Source of the DNA: Neopestalotiopsis rosae
Lineage: Eukaryota; Ascomycota; Sordariomycetes; Amphisphaeriales; Sporocadaceae
Assembly (NCBI GenBank): GCA_023078685.1
Contig: JALGAS010000005.1
Coordinates: 372,001 to 436,000 of the forward strand
Reading direction: 5' to 3'
DNA length: 64,000 nucleotides
In this document: positions 22,948 to 35,528 of the stretch, piece after piece
Layout: every line of letters begins with the position of its first letter
How positions within the stretch are numbered: the stretch's first letter is position 1
Translations under genes and position numbers: made by a program
The notes under the pieces: model-generated
Seen by the model: only the letters and a program-made list of their open reading frames with translations
Database searches by the model: none
What the model was told of the DNA's origin: nothing

Positions 22948-23429
22948 TTATATAAAATTTGTTCTAAGGTCTGATTGGGTAATCATATACCTTAGGCACA
23001 GGGAAGCGTTCAACTATAGATTCGTAGAATCGTCTGGTATAGGCTGGAAAACGTGGTTATATTAAAGCTTAAGGAAAAAAAGAAAATAAACTAATTATAG
23101 GTAGAATAACTCCTTTTTATACTTATAAAACCAACTAATAAAAACATTCTGGAATATATTATTAATTAAGTTAATTTATAATCAAATTAATTAATAATAC
23201 GGTTGATTTATAATTAAGGAAAGTGGTGGAATACTATAGAAGGTATTTGGGTGGGGCTACCCTATAGTGTTGCCACCGCAATAGCCACCACTTAATGGGG
23301 CTTTACCGAACGTTAAAGATATCGTTAATAACCGATATCTTTATAGCCTTTATAGCTATTATAACGATTTATATATCGTTATAATGCTAATTTTATGCAC
23401 TATCCGATGCTGTATAACATCCGTGCAAC

Positions 23430-24287
23430 AAAATTTAAATTAAGCTCGTTAATTATTTAGCTATTATTAAATACCTTAATTTTTTAATCGGGTAATATTT
23501 AAATATCGCGATATAAAAAAGCAAAATAAATTTTGCTTTAAAAAATAATAAAAAGCGGCACCGCGTAACCCGTTATATTTATAATAGCGATAATTATAAA
23601 TTAATTTTTATTTTTTTATTATATTTGCTTTAATTTAATACGTTTTTTTAAATTTATAACGATTATTTTAAATACGATTACGCCTATTATAAATCCGGTT
23701 TTATCGAAATTATAAATATTTTTTAATTAAATTATATTTTCGGCGATAACCTTTTTTACGCGTTTAAACCACGCGTTATACGCGATTAAATTTTTATATA
23801 AAACCCTATTATAATTTATTTTACGATTATAACGCGTCCGAAAAAATAATATCCGTTTAATAAAATTACGCGTTTAATTAATATTAACGCGTCCCGCGTT
23901 ATAATCGGCTAATAATTAATTAGCTATATTTTTAATAAATATATATTAAAGCGGAAAAAATCGCGCGTTTAAATCGAAAATAAAAAAAACGATAACTTTT
24001 TTTTCGGAAATCGTTAATTTTTTTCAATTAGCTATAATATCGCGTTAGGCAGGTTTTCCGGCGATTCGGTCGCGTAAAATCGTCCGGGGGACGTAATAAA
24101 TAAATATAAGCTTTAAAATAAAAATATAAAGATTTTTTTATACGCCTAAATAGCTAATTATATATCCGATTCGTTATACGAAAATATTATTATTTTTAAT
24201 AAAAAAATAAAAAATTAAAATTTAATAATAAAAAATTTAATTTAGCTAGCAACTCGCTTATATTAGCGATTCGCTTATTAATTACAT
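23430..24287 (-). pseudogene. Truncated Fot1/pogo-type transposon, copy A
   Basis: The right end at 24287 has the pogo-type terminal sequence reading inward ATGTAATTAATAAGCGAATCG and is followed by TA. The minus strand reads a decayed transposase segment with NIYNFDKTGF, matching the conserved NFDETGF of the DDE_1 family (E to K is a G-to-A change). The part beyond about 23430 (the C-terminal half of the transposase) is missing. It aligns with 44130-44994 of copy B. Confidence 0.8.
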
Positions 24288-24513
24288 TAAATATAGCGTT
24301 ATTTAAATAAAATAACCGTAATAAATTAATAATTTAATTAAAGTTAAATTACCCGTAATTAATAATATATTATATTAATTAATTACTTATAAAATTTTAA
24401 CGTTTATTAATAAAACTTAGTTTAAAAGAATAAAAACGTAATAATTTTAATAATTTTATTAAATTTATTAATTTTTAGTTTTTAGCAAAGTTGCAAAATA
24501 ATTAACTAATAAT

Positions 24514-25292
24514 CAGGGTTGCAATGATTAGTTTTAATTATTAGTTTTAGTTAATTAATAACTAAACTACGTAGTTTTACTCACCCTACTAACTACGTAG
24601 TTTTACTCAAATAACTAACTAACTACGGTAGTTTTACTCACCTTACTAACTAACTACGCGTAATTATTAGTTAGTTTAATTAGTTTAATTAATAACTAAC
24701 TAACTACGATTTTGAAAACTTCATTTATTAAATTAAAGCTTTCTATTAAATTTAATAACGCATTAAAAACGAAATTTATTGCATTACTTATCTTATTTTA
24801 TTTATTAAAGGTCGATTTTTAATATTTATTTCAAAAATTAATAAAAATTAATAAATCTTTAATTAATAAATAAAATAATATTAAAACTAAAAAATAAAAA
24901 TCAATAAAACCAGTAAAATTACCAGAGTTATTGCGTTTTTATTCTTTTAAATTAGATTTTATTAATAAACGTTAAACGTTAAATATATTTATTATTTCAT
25001 TTGTTTTTTTATTAAATCCGTAGTTAGTTAGTTAGTTTAATTAACTATTAACTAACCGTAGTTTAGTTTTAATCAGACCACTAACTAACTACGGTAGTTT
25101 TACTCAAGCAACTAACTAACTACGACTGTAGTTAACTACGCGTAATTAATTATTAGTTAACTAATTTGCAAGCCTGGTTTTAATCAAGAGCCTAATTAAA
25201 TCAATTTAGTTTTAGTTAGCATTTTAATAACTAACGTTAGTTTTTAGTTAACTAACGTTAGTTAATTATTAGTTAACTAAATTGCAACCCTG
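24514..25292. mobile_element. hAT-type non-autonomous element, CAGGGTTGCAA family
   Basis: It begins CAGGGTTGCAA and ends TTGCAACCCTG as inverted ends. The flanking octamers are CTAATAAT and CTCGTAAC; two of the three mismatches are RIP-type transitions. It carries many subterminal copies of ACTAACTACG and ACGTAGTTTTACTC, typical of transposase-binding subterminal repeats. No coding frame is present. The pairing of these two ends is probable rather than certain. Confidence 0.6.
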
Positions 25293-25975
25293 CTCGTAAC
25301 TGAATTTGTATTAAGCCGTAAATTAACTACCGTAGTTTTACTTAGATGATTAATCATTTACACGTAATTCCGATTAATAAGTCGAGAAATTAAGCGCAAT
25401 TAATTATTAGTTTATTATTACGCAACCTTAGTATTATATTGATATTAAAATGAAGTCAAAAAGTGCATTTAAATAGTCTTTTATGCTTCCTTATTTATTT
25501 AATTGATTTTATGGTTTGGTTAATAAATTGATTTGAAATTCTTGCTTTGCGTAATTAATTAATTAATTAATTATTAAATCCGAGAAATAATATTACGAAT
25601 AAGCAGAATAAAAATATAATTAATTAACCGCCAGGGTTATAAAAGATTTCTTTAATTAATTAAATAATTTAATTAATAACTAAATCATTTAATTCTTATT
25701 AAGTTAATAACTAAATTAATTTAATTTTAATCGGGGTGGTAATTAAATATAATAAAAAGCTTTCTATTTAAATAACTATTAGATTTATTATTAAGATTTT
25801 AATTTCTTCAATTATTAGTTTTTATTATTTAGTTTGTTAATAATTAAATTACAGCCTTTACTTTAATTTTAATTAAATTACTAATTAAATCATTTAACTT
25901 GAATCAGGCTACTAATTATTATACCTTATAATACCGAAATATATTATTAAAAAAGTATGCATTATTAATTATGAA

Positions 25976-26803
25976 CAGGGTTGGCACGATTAGTTTTAGT
26001 TTTTAGTTTTAGTTAACTAATAATTAAATTACGTAGTTTTACTCACCCTACTAACTAAACTACGTAGTTTTACTCAAGCAACTAACTAACTACGCGTAGT
26101 TTTTAGTTAGTTTAGTTAGTTTAGTTAATAACTAAATAACTACGATTCTTTAATTTTTATTTAATTTTATTTATTTATTTAAGCTTTTATTAATAATAAA
26201 ATGAAGATTAAAAGCACGATTAAAAGGCTATATTGATTATTTAAATCCCGTTATTAATTAATTTTATTTTATTAATTGAAAATTCAAGTCTTTATTAAAC
26301 ATTATTTTTATTATTTTTTAAAATAAAATAATTAATTATAAAAAATCGAATATAAACGTTAAAATTAAATAAATAAAAGCATTTTAATACCCTTTTATTC
26401 TTTTATCTTTAATTATTTAAGCGTATGGCTTATTGAATAAATTAAATTAAAATTCTTATTTTACCGTAGTTAGTTAGTCAGTCTAATTAACTACTAACTA
26501 ATCGTAGTTTAGTTTTACTCAAGCAACTAACTAACTACGCGTAATTTTAATTAGTGGGTCGAAAAACTACGCGTAATTAACTAATAACTAATTATTGGGC
26601 GTAGCCCAACCTTATGGCTAGATTAGGCTTAGCGTCTAGCGCAACTAGACCAAAATATATAGGATTGGCCTTCGGCCAACCCATCGTTAGTAATATATGC
26701 TTCTTCACATCACACTTCTATACCATAAGGTGCAATACTAACTAAGCGTAGTTTTTAGTTAATTACGCGTAATTAACTATTAGTTAACTATTTCACAACC
26801 CTG
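25976..26803. mobile_element. hAT-type non-autonomous element, CAGGGTTG family, carrying a 142-bp element
   Basis: The left end is CAGGGTTGGCA and the right end is CACAACCCTG. The interior has the same ACGTAGTTTTACTC subterminal repeats as 24514-25292. The flanking octamers do not match, so the two ends may belong to different insertions. The left end has inserted into a decayed fragment of the 142-bp element (about 25918-25975), and an intact-length 142-bp element lies inside at 26595-26736. Confidence 0.5.
26595..26736 (+). repeat. 142-bp short element, copy 2, with 8-bp target duplication
   Basis: It has the same ends as the other copies. It is flanked by ACTAATTA (26587-26594) and ACTAACTA (26737-26744), an 8-bp duplication differing by one C-to-T change. 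It is one of the better-preserved copies. Confidence 0.82.
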
Positions 26804-27419
26804 GGTATAACAAATAAGTTTTATTTACGGTAATAATTAAATCAATAAGTTTTATTTAAATAACTAATCAAATCACTTAAATTTAAGTTAATAATTTAAA
26901 AAAACTTGATTGAGTTAATTAATAAACTCAATTAATTAAATTTGGGTTAAACTCACTTAAATTAACTGCCAATTAATTCATAGCTTTTATTATTCAATAA
27001 ATGATGAAAGCTAATTAAAGTCAATTATTTTTACTAAGGCTGGCAGGTTGAATATAAGTTTTAAGTTTGAGTTTGAGTTAACTCACTTAAAGTGAGTTTT
27101 ACTTATTATTTTTGCTAACTCAATGAGTTTTATGCAAGCAATTAACTGAATGATTGAGTTTAATTTAAGCGATCATTCATCACATTAATTAATAAAAAGC
27201 TAAGAAAGCTATTTAAAACTATGAAAACGGCATATTTAATCTCATTTTTATTATTTCGTTCGATTTGACATTTATTTCATCAGAGTTATTAGATTGATTG
27301 AAAATAAAATATCATAAAAAGGTCGATTTTGAAAAACAAATTGAAAGATGAAGAAGATTAATAAAATAAAAGTGAAACAACCGGTTTTTTACGGATAATT
27401 TACTTAATAATTCATTATG

Positions 27420-27558
27420 AAGGTTGACAATGATATAAAATCCCGGACTTAAACTGATAAATAACTGCATGCAATTAGTGAAACTCCGGACTGCAATTGC
27501 ACTAACTTAATTTAATTACAACTGCACTAATTAACTGCAGACTACCTTTCCTACCCTG
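27420..27558. mobile_element. Right-end fragment of the hAT CAGGGTAGG family
   Basis: The sequence ending CTTTCCTACCCTG, with ATAACTGCATGCAATTAG and TCCGGACTGCAA inside, matches the right end of the hAT element at 51166-55559. No matching left end was found nearby, so this is a fragment. Confidence 0.6.
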
Positions 27559-28908
27559 ATAATAACGTTTAATAACTTTTTATTAAATTCTTTAGGGTTA
27601 AAAAAATAAAATTCGTTTTAGCTCGTGGTCGTTTTCGGTTAGTTAATTCGAAGAAAGAGTTATTTACTTATATTTCGGATTATAAATAATAATTAAAATA
27701 ATTAATATTAATTTAAAATTAAAAAATTTAATAATTAAAATTAAAATTTAATTTTTTTAACCTTTTCGGTTTTTTTATTCTAAGTAATATCTGAATGCTT
27801 ATTCTCGTAATGCCGGATTTGATTCAATAATCGGTAAAATTTAACGTTAATAATAATTTTATAATTATATTTATTTTTTTAAAAATAAATTAATTAATAA
27901 ATTAAATAAATAAATAAAATAATAAAATTAATAAAATTAAAATTAAAAAATAAAAACTTATATCATATAACGGATTTTTATTTGGCGTTTTTTCGATAGG
28001 TCGATAGGTAATAAAGTACGTAAATAAAGGCCATATTTAAAAACGTAAATAATCAATTTTTCCGGTGGTTTTAGGGTAAATCAGGCTTGGTTTTTTTATA
28101 ATCGATATATTTTGTTAATTTCGAAAATAATAAGGGTTTTGAGGAAATAATGAAAAAAGCTAATGAATCCGGTTGCAAAGCCGAAATAACGGAAAAGGAA
28201 TTATCCTTAAAAAGGTCGTTAGAATTTATTTTAAAAATAAAATAATAAAAAAGGAAATAAAATAAAAGAAAATGGCTTTTGCAAAAGGCTAAGTAAGTCC
28301 CTTATTTAATATTAATTATATTATTAATAATATTATTAATATTAAATATAATATTAAGTATAAAAATAAATATAATAGTAAATTAAATAATAATAGTAAA
28401 TTAAATAATAATATATAATTAAATAATAATTATTATATTAATAATTATGGAGAAAAAAGGTAAATTATTCCATAGAAAACTTATTTTGTTAATATTTAGA
28501 TAAAATCAGATTTAAAATCGGACTTTAATAATATTATTATTTTTTGTTTTTTTTTTACCGAGGTTTAATTTAAAAGTAACGGTATTAAATTAATAATTCA
28601 CTTTTGTGGATTTAACGGTAAAAGTAATTTAAATTTAAAAAACGGAATTAACATAATTTAATTTTATTTTATTAGTTAATAAAACTACCTGGAAAAATAA
28701 GCTATATTTATTAAATAATTTTCAAATTATTCGATTTAAATTTATTAATAAATCTAACGGTATAAGATAATTTAAATCCATAAAACAGGATGGAAATAAC
28801 TTAATTTAATCTTATTAATTAATAAAATTACCGAAAAATAAGGTAAAGAATTAAATAGACGATTAAAAATTAATATAATCAATTTATTCGTTATTATTTA
28901 CCGGTAAG

Positions 28909-29402
28909 CAGGGTTGGCTTTAAGTTAACTATTAGTTAACTTAAGTGAGTTTAATTTAAACTTATTTAATTTAGTTAATTAACTAACTTCATTAAGTTTT
29001 TAAAAGTGCTAATTCAAATTTAAATGATTTAGTTAATTGTTTGAGTGAAATTTAATGAGTTTAATTTACTTAATTTGAGTTAATAACTCAATCCTTTATT
29101 AATAAATTTCTAATTTTATAATTAACCTAATTAATTCGATTACGGGCACGCTCATTTAACCATTATTTTATATTATTTTTAATGGTTTTATTTACTTTTT
29201 AATTTGATAAAAACACCGTTAAGTTTTTGAGTTTTGAGTTAATTAATTCACTTGATTTAATTAGTTCCTTGAGTAAAACTCATTAAGCGTTTAAAAACGG
29301 TGAATAAAACTCATTAATTTAGTTAGTTGCTTGAATAAAACTTAACTTAAGTGAGTTAACTTAAACTCAAACTCAAAACTCAAACTCAAGCTGCCAACGC
29401 TG
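28909..29402. mobile_element. hAT-type MITE (494 bp) with perfect 8-bp target duplication
   Basis: It starts CAGGGTTGGC and ends GCCAACGCTG (inverted ends). It is flanked on both sides by CCGGTAAG (28901-28908 and 29403-29410). The interior is rich in AACTCAAACTCAAA and TTGAGT repeats and has no coding frame. Ends and duplication length are typical of hAT elements. Confidence 0.85.
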
Positions 29403-30542
29403 CCGGTAAGTGAATTAGGTGGTTAAATAACCCCCGGCCACTTTACCTTATATTAATATCGAAAATAAAATACCGTTCTTTTATTCGTAAATAATAGCCA
29501 GCCCACCGCAAATCGATCAACTAATTGAATAAGCCCCGGCCATCCTACCCTACAATTATATCGAAGATAATAAATAATAAATTAATAAATAAATAAATAC
29601 CCTTTAAAATAGCACCCTAATCGACTTACCCCGCATTAATTCGATTATCGGTTATTAATTCGGTAATTGTAAAAAAGTATAATATAAATTAATATTAACT
29701 TAAATAAATACTTTCCTAAAACGGAAAATAACGGAATAATATTATTAGGTGAAACTTTATTAATTTACGAAAAAAAAGGTATTAAAAGCAATTAAAAATA
29801 ACGAAATCTAGTAAGTTTTTAAATTTTAACACTTAAATCGACGATTTAAGTTTTTTAAAAAAAATCTATCTTTTTTAGTTTTCACCGTTTATTTAAGTAT
29901 TTTAAAATAAAAGTAAAAGACCCACTTTTTTATTTAGTGAGTTATTTATAAGGTCTACGAAAAACCAGACTAAAAGAAATAAAAATGGGTAAGATATCTT
30001 AAGTTTTAGTTAAAAAGACTTAGAATTAGTGGAATTGACGTTTTTAAGAAAATTCATTTTTTATTCGAAAATTTAACGTTAATTAATAGGTTTTATAAAA
30101 GAAATAAAAAAACATTTAATTAATAACTAAATTATTAAAAATGGCTTATTAATTTTTTATTAATTTTAAATAATTAAAAAATTAAAACTGAAAAACGGTA
30201 AAAAAGTGATAAGATAACCGGTAAAATAATCGGGTTTTTTTTTTAAAAAAAATTGTTTTATATGGTAGTTTTGTAGTTATTAACTAAACTAACTAAACTA
30301 ATTAAAAACTACGCGTAGTTAGTTAGTAGCCTGAGTAAAATTACCGTAGTTAGTTAGTAAGGTAACTAAAACTACGTAATTTAGTTAGTTGCTTGAGTAA
30401 AACTACGTAGTTTAGTTTTTAGTTAACTAAAACTAATAACTAAAACTAATCGTTGCAACCCTGTTAATAAGTAAAGCATTATAATTAAAAAACTTATTTT
30501 AATTAATTGAAAAACTTTAAAATAAATAAAATAGGTTATTTT

Positions 30543-31074
30543 ATATTACGAATATGCATTTTTGCAGAAAAACAAATATATATTAGCGCTTAAAAAAGGC
30601 ATATTATAGGGCGGGGACCACGGGCCCGGACCTTATAAATTATTATTATTATTAGCTATTAATAAATATTAATAAAATTACGCTTTTAATAGCGCGCTAA
30701 AATAAAAATCGTTTAAATTATAATAATTTAATTAAGGATCGTTTTTATTCTAACGATTTAAAATAATAAAATCGTATATATTAATATAATTTAAGTAAAT
30801 ATTAATAGAGGAATAAATAAATATATTAAAAACGGATTTCCTACGGTTATATAAATAATTATTATTTTAATAATTAATTTGAATATTTATTTTATTTATA
30901 AATAAAGCATTTAATACGCTTTAACGATTATATTTATAAATCCTTTTAAAATTATTTTAATTGTTTTTTATTTAATATAATTATCTTTTTAGCTAGCGCG
31001 TCCTATTGGCATAAACCTATTTAAATCTATATTTTAGGTTTATTTAAGAAACCCGACCGTATAATTCGTTATAT
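30543..31074 (-). repeat. ~535-bp TIR repeat, copy 1
   Basis: This is an inverted copy of 34759-35297. Ends read ATATTACGAATAT and ATATAACGAATTATAC inward, a short imperfect terminal inverted repeat. There is no coding frame. The class is undetermined; it could be a Tc1/mariner-like MITE. Confidence 0.7.
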
Positions 31075-31353
31075 TTTATTTATTTTATTTATTAATATTC
31101 GATTTCTAAAAATTATTTTAAAGATCTTTGGAGTTATTCTTTAACTAACTCAAATTTAATAATTTAATTAGTTCCTTAAGTAAAACTCACTTGATTTAGT
31201 TAGTTGCTTGAATAAAACTCATTGACTTAGTTATCGATTTTAGTGAGTATAACTCAACTCAAGTGAGTTAACTCAAACTCAAACTCAAAACTCAAACTCA
31301 AGCTGCCAACTCTGTTAATTATTTTATATAATTCTGCTCTTTTTAATTATTAG

Positions 31354-31838
31354 CAGGGTTGTAACTCATTTTTTAGTTCATTAAATGATTTAGTTGATAA
31401 TTAAATCATTTAATTTAAATCAGGCTAGTTAACTAAATCAATTTAGTTTTAATTAGGGTGCTAACTAGAGCAAAACAGCTTTAATTAGTTTTTAATTAAC
31501 TAAAAATTAACTAAAGAACTTTTAAATAATTATTTAAATTCGAAAACACTAGCTGAAATTGATAAAAACCATCCATTGTATTCTTTGTGCTTTAATCAAT
31601 TAAATTAATTAAGGAACTCTTAGATTAAATAAGTCCCAGATTTACTATAAATATTTTTATTTCTTGAATTATTAGTTTTTAGTTAACTAATAATTAAATC
31701 AAACCCTTTATTTTAATTCTACGCAACCAACTAATTAAATTATTCAATTTTAATCAGGCTATTAATGAAATTAATTTAGTTTCAATCAGCAATTTTAATA
31801 ACTAACGTTAGTTTTTAATTAACTAAACTATAACCGTG
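31354..31838. mobile_element. hAT-type non-autonomous element, CAGGGTTG family
   Basis: It starts CAGGGTTGTAACTC and ends TATAACCGTG. The flanking octamers ATTATTAG and ACTATTAC agree at 6 of 8, one mismatch being a transition. It lies directly left of the element starting at 31857 and has no coding frame. Confidence 0.5.
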
Positions 31839-31856
31839 ACTATTACTTATTATTAG

Positions 31857-32974
31857 CAGGGTTCTAATTAATTTCTTTAGTTAATTAAATGATTTAGTTG
31901 ATAATTAAATCATTTAGTTTTAACCAGGGTTGGCTTTAAGTTAACTGCCAGTTAATTTAAGTGAGTTTAATTTAAACTTAATTGATTTAGTTAATTAATT
32001 AATTTAATTGAGTTTTTAAAAACGGTAAGTAAAACTCATTGATTTAGTTAGTTACTTGAGTAAAACTCAACTCAATTAAGTTAACTTAAACTCAAACTTA
32101 AAACTCAAAATATTAAATTAATAAATAAAGTGGTTTATATAAAGAATTTAATTGGATTAAATAAAAGACTTAAATACGAACAAAATAAGTTATTTACTTT
32201 CTTTTACCCGTTATTATTCGATTTTTAATAATAATTCTAGTAATCTTTGAGTTTTTAAAACTATTAACTCAAACTCATTAATTTAGTTAATAGCTTGAGT
32301 AAAACTCATTGAGGTTTTAAAAACGGTAAGTAAAACTTATTAATTTAATTAGTTGCTTAAATAAAACTCAACTTAACTGAGTTAACTCAAACTCAAACTC
32401 AAAACTCAAACTCAAGCTGCCAACCCTGGTTTTAACTAAGGTAGTAACGAAATCATTTAGTTTTAATTAGGGTCTTAATTAAATCAATTTAATTTTGATT
32501 TACTTGGATTTAATTTATTTATTAACTAATAACTTAAGAAACAAATAATTTGATTAATCTTATTAAATATTAATTAAAATAATTAGTTAATTAAATTGCC
32601 GTAAAAACCAGAATCTTATTTTATTAAATAATATTTATGTCGAATTTTTAAAAACTGGCAATTAAAGAATTATAAGTTTTCATGAATTATTACGGGTTCC
32701 TTTTTTTTTATGAAAATTCGAATATTTAAAATGAAATCAAAGAAAAAACGGCTTTGCGTTTCTTTTTAATTATTCTATTGAATTAAATAAATAAATGTTT
32801 ATATAGTTAATTATTTTATTTATGCTGGCTTTCTTCTTTTAGTTATTAATTACTTTAATTATTAATTTAATTAAATTAAATTAATTTAATTTGAATTAGC
32901 ACTTTTAATAACTAACGCTACTTATTAATTAATTAAATTATTTATAGTTTTTAGTCAATTAAATTACAACCCTG
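31857..32974. mobile_element. hAT-type non-autonomous element hosting a nested MITE
   Basis: The left end is CAGGGTTCTAATT and the right end ACAACCCTG. The flanking octamers are ATTATTAG (31849-31856) and GTTATTAG (32975-32982), differing by one G/A transition. A second element (31925-32428) is inserted in it. Confidence 0.75.
31925..32428. mobile_element. Nested hAT-type MITE (504 bp) with perfect 8-bp target duplication
   Basis: It starts CAGGGTTGGCTTTAAG and ends AGCTGCCAACCCTG. Both sides carry GTTTTAAC (31917-31924 and 32429-32436). It is the same family as 28909-29402. Confidence 0.85.
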
Positions 32975-32993
32975 GTTATTAGGGTCTGTGTTA

Positions 32994-33135
32994 TTGGGCG
33001 TAGCCCAACCTCATGGCCAGATTAGGCTTAGCGTCTAGCGCAGCTAGACCCAAGTATATGGGATTGGCCTTCGGCCAACCTATCGTTAGTAATATATGCT
33101 TTTTTACATTACACTTCTGTACCACAAGGTGCAAC
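32994..33135 (+). repeat. 142-bp short element, copy 3 (least mutated)
   Basis: It starts TTGGGCGTAGCCCAACC and ends AAGGTGCAAC, again exactly 142 bp. It still contains intact GGCCTTCGGCC. Flanking octamers CTGTGTTA and ATGTGTGA share 6 of 8 positions. Frames spanning it (32991-33282) are not genes. Confidence 0.8.
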
Positions 33136-33598
33136 ATGTGTGATGGAAACTGCGACTGCCTTATTAACCGGCTGCTAACCACGCTGCGGGTAAGTTTTAA
33201 TAGAGTTCGTCCCTTGTCATACCATTCAGATTATCAGGGTTGGCAGCTTGAGATTAAGTTTGAGTTAATTTATTTAAGTTGAGTTTTATTTAGTATTTTT
33301 AGTAGCTTAATAAGTTTTACTTAAGTAATTAACTAAAGTAATGAGTTTTATTTAAGTAAATAACTCAATTAATTAAGTTTAAGTTATTTTATTTAATTTA
33401 ATTAATTAACTTAATAAGGTAAGGACTAGTTACAACGGTATTATTACCGTTATTTCATTAATTTTATATAATTTATAATATTATTTAAAAACTAAGTTTT
33501 GAAATAATTAAAATTTAATTGAAGATACCATACTAGGTTTTAAAATTCAATGATAAAAGAACAAAAATTGTAAAAACAAAAGTGGGTAAGCTAAATAT

Positions 33599-34087
33599 CA
33601 GGGTAGGAATGCAGTTAACTGGCAGTTAACTGCGCGAAATCCGGACTCCAACTTAATTAACTGCAGTTAGTTAAAATTCAGACTGCAACTGCACTTTTTG
33701 CAATTAACTGCAAAATAACTTCTAACTACAGCCTGCAGTTAAGTTAATTAACTGCTAACTGTAATGATATAAATATTTTTATTTATTTCAATAATAATAA
33801 TATATAAAACCTTTTAACCCCTTTTTATTAAGCTTAATATAACGTTTTATTCGGTATAAAAAGCTTTAGAATAATTTCAAAATTCGATTTTTTATTAATT
33901 ATTTTATTATTTTAATACAGTTAATTATAACTAACTGCAATTAACTTAACTTAACTTAAATTAGTAATATTCCGGACTTAAACTAATAAGTAACTGCATG
34001 CAATTAGCAAAAATCCGGACTGCAACTGCACTAACTTAAGTTAACTGCAACTGCACTAATTAACTGCAGACTGCCTTTCCTACCGTG
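33599..34087. mobile_element. Non-autonomous (MITE) derivative of the hAT CAGGGTAGG family
   Basis: The left end CAGGGTAGGAATGCAG and the right end GCCTTTCCTACCGTG match the termini of the autonomous-type element at 51166-55559, as do the internal TCCGGACTGCAAC and AACTGCATGCAATTAG blocks. It is 489 bp with no transposase. No clear target duplication is visible. Confidence 0.75.
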
Positions 34088-34137
34088 AATAAGATATATA
34101 CTAGCTCAGCCTATGTGACCTCACGGACCGTAATATT
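34088..34137 (-). repeat. LTR fragment of the Ty3-type element
   Basis: Read on the minus strand it gives TATTACGGTCCGTGAGGTCAC and TAGGCTGAGCT, matching the first ~45 bp of the 206-bp LTR at 36825-37030. It directly abuts the MITE ending at 34087. Confidence 0.65.
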
Positions 34138-34354
34138 AATTAATTATTTTTTATTTGTTTTTGTTTTATTTATCTTTTTTTTTATTTGTTTTTTATTCTC
34201 CATATATTTATTTATTTTTATTAATTATCTTTTTCCTTACGAGCTTATTAATTAATTAGGAACCTATCATCAAAAATTCAAAAAAGAAGAGGCTGTTAAA
34301 GCCGGTATTTAATAACTGAATTTTTATTTTCCAAAAGAAATCGATTCGAGTAAT

Positions 34355-35528
34355 CAGGGTTGCAACGATTAAATTTAATTATTAGTCTTAATTAACTAAT
34401 AACTAAACTACGTAATATTACTCACCCTATTAACTTAACTACATAGTTTTACTCAAGTAACCAATTAATTACGAATAGTTTTTAGTTACTTTAGCTAGCT
34501 TAGTTAATAACTAAGGAACTACGATTTTAAAAAATAAATTTTTTAAATTAAAGCTTTATATAAAATTAAAAACGCATTAAAAAGGAAGTTTAACGCGTTA
34601 TTTATATTATTTTATTATTTAAAATCGATTTTAATATTTATTCTAAAGATAAATAAAAATCAATAAAATATTATTTAATAATTTAAAAAACCTAAAAATA
34701 AAAAATAAAATTATTAAAACCAATATATTTACTAAATTTATTGCGTTTTTATTCTTTTATATAACGAATTATACGGTCGGGTTTTTTTTAAATAAATCTA
34801 AAATATAGATTTAGGTAGGTTTATGCTAATAAAATGCGCTAGCTAAAAAAATAATTATATTAAGCAAAAAATGATTAAAATAATCCTAAAAGGATTTATA
34901 AATATAATCGTTAAAGCGTATTAAATGCTTTATTTATAAATAAAATAAATGCTTAAATTAATTATTAAAATAATAATTATTTATATAACCGTAAAAAATC
35001 TATTTTTAATATATTTATTTATTTTTTTATTAATATTTGCTTAAATCGTATTAATAAATATAATTTTTATTATTTTAAATCGTTAAAATAAAAATAATCC
35101 CTAATTAAATCGTTACGATTTAAAAGATTTTTTATTTTAGCGAGCTATTAAAAGCGTAATCTTATTAATATTTATTAATAGCTAATAATAATAATAATTA
35201 CTCCTAAGGTTTAAATCCGTGGTCCTTGCCCCGTAATATGCCTTTGTTAAGCGCTAATATAAATCTGTTTTCCTGTAAAGGTGTATATTCGTAATATTTT
35301 AAATTAGGTTTTAATAATAAACGTTGAAACTTAATAATATTTATTATTTTATTTATTATTTCATTTTATCCGTAATTAATTAGTTAATATAACTAATTAT
35401 TAATTACGCGTAATTCAGTTCTAATTATATTCTTAATTAATTACCGTAGTTTTAATTAGGCCATCAATTAATTACGACTATAGTTAATTACGCGTAGTTA
35501 AATATTAGTTAATAAATTTGCAACCCTG
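34355..35528. mobile_element. hAT-type element (1174 bp) with perfect 8-bp target duplication
   Basis: It starts CAGGGTTGCAACGATT and ends TTTGCAACCCTG. It is flanked by CGAGTAAT on both sides (34347-34354 and 35529-35536). It carries the TIR repeat 34759-35297 inside. There is no transposase frame. Confidence 0.85.
34759..35297 (+). repeat. ~539-bp TIR repeat, copy 2, nested in a hAT element
   Basis: This is an inverted counterpart of 30543-31074, with ends ATATAACGAATTATACGG and (inverted) ATATTACGAATATACACC. It is inserted in the hAT-type element 34355-35528. Confidence 0.7.

Noticed and set aside
22859..23065. 69-codon frame at the island edge
   Set aside because: It lies mostly inside a solo-LTR-like repeat found in four copies, so it is not a gene.
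24514..26803. Regularly spaced ACTAACTACG-type repeats, considered as a CRISPR-like array
   Set aside because: Spacing is irregular, spacers are themselves repetitive, and the repeats are subterminal motifs of hAT-type elements in a eukaryotic genome.
32991..33282. Overlapping frames on both strands
   Set aside because: They cover a 142-bp repeat copy and its flank.
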